A stretch of DNA of 7,976 nucleotides from Armatimonadota bacterium. Its GTDB lineage: Bacteria > Armatimonadota > Armatimonadia > Armatimonadales > Armatimonadaceae. Shown in pieces: positions 3,763 through 7,976 of the stretch. Each line of letters begins with the position of its first letter. The first letter of the stretch is position 1. The notes beneath the pieces were generated by a model that was not told where the DNA came from, searched no databases, and worked only from the letters and a program-made list of their open reading frames with translations. The stretch covers positions 1 to 7,976 of the forward strand of contig JACMMA010000536.1 in NCBI GenBank assembly GCA_014379275.1, written 5' to 3'. The position numbers and the translations under genes are program-made.

Positions 3763-6700
3763 ATGGCGGTCCCCCCATCCAAGGAAGATCACATACCTTT
3801 GTCACGGTCGGCATCCCCATGTCAATCGCAGGCGACGGTCCGTCCGCTGTCTCCCCAGACGCAGCGGCTGGACGCACGCCTACGTCATAAAAACGCCTTC
3901 GGTCAGCACAGGCTCCCGCACCACGGGGCATTCGCTGTACAACTCCTTGCCGCCGCGTTACTCTTGCTGTGTGGCCTCACATTTGCCACTGGCCGCGTGC
4001 TGGCCCGCCCGTCCACGGCCAGTTCCTCCAACCTCGGCGTTGCGAACGACTACAACGTCTTCGTATTCGAGAGCGGGACCCTGGAGACCGGCGGGTCGAC
4101 GATCGAAGGTCGCCTCGCTGTCGGCGGTCTGGTCAAAACCAAGAACTACAGCATCGGGCAGAGCGTCCCAAGTGCCGATGCTCAGGTTCCCTACAACATC
4201 GTTTTCGGGGGGGCGGGCAATACGACCGCGACCACGTTCAGCGGGACTTTCTATGGCTCGCTCGTCAGCAGCGCGGCGACAACAACGATCAGCGTCCCCG
4301 ACGTGCGCGGAAACGTCCACGTTCTTAAATCGCTGGACCTCGGCGGCAACAACGGCTGGGGCGGAACCGTCCAGGGCAACGCGTTCTACGGCACGACGTT
4401 CCGCAAAGACGCAAACGTTACCGTGAACGGACAGACACAGCAGGGCAGACCCATCGCGCTACCGTTCTCGTTTGCTCAGACTGAAAGCAACGTTCGCAAC
4501 CTATCTACGCGGCTCAAGGGCTTAGCGACTACCGGCACGACCGTCGCGCAATACGGCGGCATCACGCTGACGGGCGCGGCCGCTGGCCTGAACGTGTTCG
4601 ACGTTTCGGCCGCTAGCCTGAACAACTGTAACAGCTTCACGGTCAACGTCCCCTCGGGCGCGACCGTTCTGATCAACGTCACCGGGAGCGGCTCGCCCTC
4701 GCTGCAGAACTTCGGGATTACCTTGAACGGGACCGGCGCAGGCAAGGTGCTGTGGCACTTTCCCGATGCGACGAACGTCGGTTTCGGCACGAGCGGCGGC
4801 ATTGAGGTTAAAGGGAGTGTGCTCGCCCCGAACGCGGCGGTGAACTTCGGCAACGGGCAGATCGCGGGAACGCTCATCTCCAAAAGCCTCGTTGCGACGG
4901 GGTTGTTCAAGCACGTCCCGTTCACCGGAAACCTTGACGGTGCACCGGCGGCAACGACACTACTCTCCCTTTCTGTCGCGCCCGCTTCCGTAGTGGGAGG
5001 GCAAACAAACGCGGCGGGGACGGTAACCTTGTCGGGGGCGGCTCCGGTGGGCGGCACGGTTGTCAATCTTGGTAGCAATAGTGCAGCCGGAAAAGTGCCG
5101 GACGGGGCGACGTATGGACTGACGGGAAGTGTGACGGTCCCTGCCGGAGCGACAAGTGCTACCTTTCCCGTTTCCACGAGCGTGGTGACGATGTCCACGC
5201 CGGTCACGATCTCGGCGAGCTACGGCGGGGTCGGCAAGTCCGCGCCGCTGACGGTCAACCCGCCGCCGGTCACCGTCCTCTCCCTCGCACTTTCTCCCGC
5301 AAATGTCCTTGGCGGGAAGGCGGCAAGTGCCGTCGTGACGTTGTCTGCTCCCGCCCCCCCCGGCGGCGCTGTCGTTCCCCTTTCCTCCGCCAACACAGCC
5401 GTTGCGACCGTTCCCGCGAGCGTGACGATCCCGGCGGGCACGATGCAGAGTGCGGCCGTCACGGTGAATACAGTGCCGGTCGCGAGCACAGCGAGCGTCC
5501 TGTTGACCGCGAGCTATAACAACTCTTCCGCAAGCGCGACTCTTTCCGTAACCCCGCCGTCCCTCGATTCCGTGTCCGTGTCTCCCGCGTCCGTGAAAGG
5601 CGGCAAGGACGACGCGGCCGGCACGGTGACGCTTTCGGGCAAGGCGCCGACCGGTGGGCTCGTTGTTTCTCTTTCCAGTTCGGTTACTGGCGCGGCAACA
5701 GTTCCGAACAGTGTGACCGTTTCGGCAGGGAGCACGAGCGCGACATTCACCGCCGCGAGCAAATCGGTGTCAGGTGATACGGATGTCACGATCTCGGCGA
5801 CGCTCGCGGCGGTGACGAAGACCGCGCCGCTCCGGGTCCTCACTCCGGCGCTGGTTTCTGTGAATGTCACCCCTGCCTCGGTTGTCGGCAGGGAACCGGC
5901 TCAAGGCAAAGCGACGATCGACGCGCCCGCGCCGACCGGCGGGCTGACCGTCCTGCTCTCGTCGTCGAGCACGAAAGCCAGGGTTCCGGCGGACGTCACC
6001 ATCCCCGCGGGCACGACGGAATCGGACCCATTCACGGTCACCACGGTCGCGGTCGCAACCGATACCACGGCAACAATCACAGGAACGCTGAGCGGCGTCA
6101 GTAAAGCCGAGAAGCTGACCATCGAAGCGCCGAAACTCGTTTCGGTCACGCTCGACCCGGCCAGTGTCATCGGCGGTGTTTCGTCCACGGGGACCGTCAC
6201 CCTGTCCTCGGCGGCTCCGGCGGGCGGGCTTTCCGTGATGCTGTCGTCCGGCTCGGATAAAGCGACAGTCCCGGCGGAGGGAACGGTCGCCGCCGGTGCG
6301 ACCAGCGCGACGTTCTCCGTGACAACGGTCCCGGTTGCCGCGACAACGACGGCGACCGTTACCGGAACCCTGAACGGCGTCGAAAAGTCCGCAGCTCTGA
6401 CGATCACCGCCGTGCCGGTCACAATAGCCACGCTTTCATTAGACCCGGAATCGGTCGTCGGAGGCTATCCGGCTCAAGGCACGGTCGCCCTGTCCGCACC
6501 CGCGCCCGCCGGTGGTCAGATCGTCACGCTGTTCTCGTCGCTAGCGGACGTCGCGAAACTTTCCGCCTCGCCAGAGCCGACGATTGTTACTGTCCCTGCC
6601 GGGCAAACGAGCGTCGCCTTCCCGATCACCACCGTCCGAATCGCTACGGAGAAGCAGACAATCATCAAGGCGGTGTTCGGCGTGGCGAACGACGCGAACG

Positions 6701-7976
6701 CGGCGGGGCTCACGAAGACTCTGACCGTTCTTCCTATCCACCTGACATCGTTATCGGTTTCGCCGCCGGTGGTACCGTCCGATCCCCCGGACAGCGTACC
6801 GGGGGGTACACCGGCCAAAGGCGCCGTCACCCTCAGCTACCCGGCGCCACCGGGAGGACTCGTCGTCGAACTCGCCTCCGATGATACAACTGTTGCTACC
6901 ACGCCCGTAAACGTGCTTGTACCGTCCGGTCAGACCACGGCCGCCTTCAATGTGCCGACGTCCGTGGTCGCTATGGATGCCATAGTCGAGTTCACCGCCA
7001 CGTTGCCCGGCGACCCGGTTGAGACCGCGACCGATCTGCTCACAGTCCGCGCATCCGATATTTCGCTCGTGTTGCTCGTGGTCACGCCGGGAGCGGTACC
7101 CGGCGGGGAGAGCGCGATCGCAACAGCGACGATCTCCTCGCCCGCGCCTCTGGGGGGCGTCACCGTTTCCCTGGTGTCGAACAGCGACAAGGCGACTCCC
7201 GAAGCCGCATCAATCCGTATCACCCAGGGGCAGACCAGCGGCGGGGCGACGGTCAAAACCGTACCCGTCGCCGCCGACACGATAGCCACCCTGACGGGTA
7301 CCCTCGGCGGCACATCGAAGACCGCGGCGCTGACCGTGCTCGCGCCGGTGCTGGAGTCTGTGTCGCTGAACCCGCCCATTGTCCAGGGCGGTAAGCCGAC
7401 CACCGGGACCGTCACGCTGTCGGGCGAAGCTCCGGCGGGCGGTCTGACCGTCACCCTATCCTCGTCGCAACCGACGAAGGCGAAACTGCCCACTCCCGCC
7501 TCCGTGACCGTGCCCGGCGGCGAAACCGTCGTGGTGTTCCTGGTACAGACCGTTCCGGTCGCGAGCGAAACACAGGCGACGATCACGGGCACGCTCCGCG
7601 GCACTTCGAAATCGGCCTCGCTCACGATCCGCCCGCCGACGCTCCTGTCCGTCGCGGTCAAGCCGGACTCGGTGAAGAGCGGCGCCGGTGCGACAGGCAC
7701 GGTGACTCTCTCCGGCAACGCCCCGGCGGGTGGTTTAACCGTCTTGCTGAGTTCCGACAAGCCATCCGTGACGTTCCCGGACGGCAAGAGCGTCGCGGTC
7801 GCAGGGGGCGCGAAGAGTACCGACTTCGCCGTATCGACCGGAGATGTCACAGCGACGCAGGTCGCCACCATCACCGGGACACTGGACGCCGCGTCGAAGG
7901 AAGCGAAGTTGAGCGTGCGGCCGGCAGGGATCTCCGAGGACGGCACCCTGCTCCTCCGCCTGACGATCACGCCGAA
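3763..7976 (+). CDS. Choice-of-anchor A family surface protein with at least ten Ig-like repeats (3' end outside window)
   Basis: Frame 1 is open from after TAA 3751-3753 to the window end: at least 1404 residues, C-terminus missing. ATG 3763 is the only ATG before the signal; TTG 3799 is an alternative. A basic n-region of about 55 residues precedes a hydrophobic core (AFAVQLLAAALLLLCGLTFA, 56-75) and a likely signal peptidase site VLA|RP after residue 81. Residues ~90-393 form a choice-of-anchor A domain (TIGR04215 type): DYNVFVFESG, STIEGRLAVGG, VLWHFPDA, GSVLAPNAAVNFGNGQIAGT and FKHVPFTGNL. Ten Ig-like beta-sandwich repeats follow. The family is named for varying C-terminal anchors (LPXTG, PEP-CTERM and others), so anchoring is expected past the window. 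It is probably an exported adhesin or matrix protein driven by the sigma-54 site upstream. The repeats contain no cysteine. Confidence 0.9.
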   Translation, partial: MAVPPSKEDHIPLSRSASPCQSQATVRPLSPQTQRLDARLRHKNAFGQHRLPHHGAFAVQLLAAALLLLCGLTFATGRVLARPSTASSSNLGVANDYNVFVFESGTLETGGSTIEGRLAVGGLVKTKNYSIGQSVPSADAQVPYNIVFGGAGNTTATTFSGTFYGSLVSSAATTTISVPDVRGNVHVLKSLDLGGNNGWGGTVQGNAFYGTTFRKDANVTVNGQTQQGRPIALPFSFAQTESNVRNLSTRLKGLATTGTTVAQYGGITLTGAAAGLNVFDVSAASLNNCNSFTVNVPSGATVLINVTGSGSPSLQNFGITLNGTGAGKVLWHFPDATNVGFGTSGGIEVKGSVLAPNAAVNFGNGQIAGTLISKSLVATGLFKHVPFTGNLDGAPAATTLLSLSVAPASVVGGQTNAAGTVTLSGAAPVGGTVVNLGSNSAAGKVPDGATYGLTGSVTVPAGATSATFPVSTSVVTMSTPVTISASYGGVGKSAPLTVNPPPVTVLSLALSPANVLGGKAASAVVTLSAPAPPGGAVVPLSSANTAVATVPASVTIPAGTMQSAAVTVNTVPVASTASVLLTASYNNSSASATLSVTPPSLDSVSVSPASVKGGKDDAAGTVTLSGKAPTGGLVVSLSSSVTGAATVPNSVTVSAGSTSATFTAASKSVSGDTDVTISATLAAVTKTAPLRVLTPALVSVNVTPASVVGREPAQGKATIDAPAPTGGLTVLLSSSSTKARVPADVTIPAGTTESDPFTVTTVAVATDTTATITGTLSGVSKAEKLTIEAPKLVSVTLDPASVIGGVSSTGTVTLSSAAPAGGLSVMLSSGSDKATVPAEGTVAAGATSATFSVTTVPVAATTTATVTGTLNGVEKSAALTITAVPVTIATLSLDPESVVGGYPAQGTVALSAPAPAGGQIVTLFSSLADVAKLSASPEPTIVTVPAGQTSVAFPITTVRIATEKQTIIKAVFGVANDANAAGLTKTLTVLPIHLTSLSVSPPVVPSDPPDSVPGGTPAKGAVTLSYPAPPGGLVVELASDDTTVATTPVNVLVPSGQTTAAFNVPTSVVAMDAIVEFTATLPGDPVETATDLLTVRASDISLVLLVVTPGAVPGGESAIATATISSPAPLGGVTVSLVSNSDKATPEAASIRITQGQTSGGATVKTVPVAADTIATLTGTLGGTSKTAALTVLAPVLESVSLNPPIVQGGKPTTGTVTLSGEAPAGGLTVTLSSSQPTKAKLPTPASVTVPGGETVVVFLVQTVPVASETQATITGTLRGTSKSASLTIRPPTLLSVAVKPDSVKSGAGATGTVTLSGNAPAGGLTVLLSSDKPSVTFPDGKSVAVAGGAKSTDFAVSTGDVTATQVATITGTLDAASKEAKLSVRPAGISEDGTLLLRLTITP
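4960..7926 (+). repeat. Array of ten Ig-like repeats in the surface protein
   Basis: Repeat starts are 4960, 5269, 5560, 5848, 6133, 6418, 6739, 7057, 7348 and 7639, with lengths of 103, 97, 96, 95, 95, 107, 106, 97, 97 and 96 residues. The shared pattern runs LxSVxLxPxSVxGG, then GTVTLSxxAPxGG, VxLSSS, VPxSVTVPAGxTSATF, TVPVA and ATITGTLxGxSKxAxLTV. This is the common bacterial secreted beta-sandwich repeat that separates a functional head from the anchor. Repeats 1, 6 and 7 carry insertions; repeat 7 has PSDPPDS in its first loop. The copies diverge at DNA level, so the array is old rather than recently amplified. A new segment (ISEDGTLLLRLTI) begins at 7927. Confidence 0.85.

Noticed and set aside
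3584..4426. A 280-codon + strand frame starting at TTG 3584.
   Set aside because: It overlaps the promoter, the leader and the export signal/anchor domain of the real frame 1 gene. Its translation is low-complexity Arg/Ser/Thr text typical of an out-of-frame read.
4476..7970. Long minus-strand open frames (up to 346 codons) opposite the surface-protein gene.
   Set aside because: They are mirror images of the GC-rich repeat codons on the + strand, show the same periodicity, and have no independent motifs or ribosome sites.
1..7976. CRISPR arrays, tRNA or rRNA genes, insertion sequences.
   Set aside because: No regularly spaced short repeats, no cloverleaf or rRNA-like stretch, and no transposase with terminal inverted repeats were seen.

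Overview
The window looks like accessory chromosome from a planctomycete, most plausibly a Gemmata-like member. The pointers are RHS tips ending in RDPIGY...NLYGYV...DPSGL, a very large secreted choice-of-anchor A protein built from Ig-like repeats, and a sigma-54 promoter in front of it. This placement is an inference from family style; no rRNA or marker gene is present.

Region 1 (1-3051) is a polymorphic-toxin tip array. Three successive RHS core ends lie in the same orientation. Each is followed by a different, AT-richer tail. Module 1 (1-1271) has an RHS core end (intact DPIG and DPSGL), a tip domain that crosses a -1 frame change at a GGGAAAC heptamer, and a 150-residue single-TM protein in the usual immunity position. 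Module 2 (1289-2683) has a displaced RHS core end with no full RHS gene in front of it, a pre-toxin-like linker, a possible RNase-type toxin domain, a perfect 15-bp inverted repeat, and a small soluble protein in the immunity position. Module 3 (2719-3051) is a decayed relic with RHS core homology only around NAYGYVQNNPV...DPDEL.

Region 2 (3052-3762) has no confident gene. It holds one start-less open frame (3270-3587). It also carries two promoter-like sites for the downstream gene: a sigma-70-type TTGACA-N16-TATATT and a consensus-perfect sigma-54 site, TTGGCACG-N4-TTGCA. A roughly 124-nt leader follows.

Region 3 (3763-7976, running off the window) is one large + strand gene. It encodes an export signal, a choice-of-anchor A domain of about 300 residues, and ten Ig-like repeats of 95-107 residues. 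Its C-terminal anchor lies outside the window. The sigma-54 promoter and the choice-of-anchor A domain together suggest a PEP-CTERM/exosortase-sorted surface protein. The long minus-strand frames under this gene are codon shadows.

The likely theme is cell-surface competition and adhesion: a reservoir of exchangeable contact-toxin tips with candidate immunity genes, beside a separately regulated giant surface protein.
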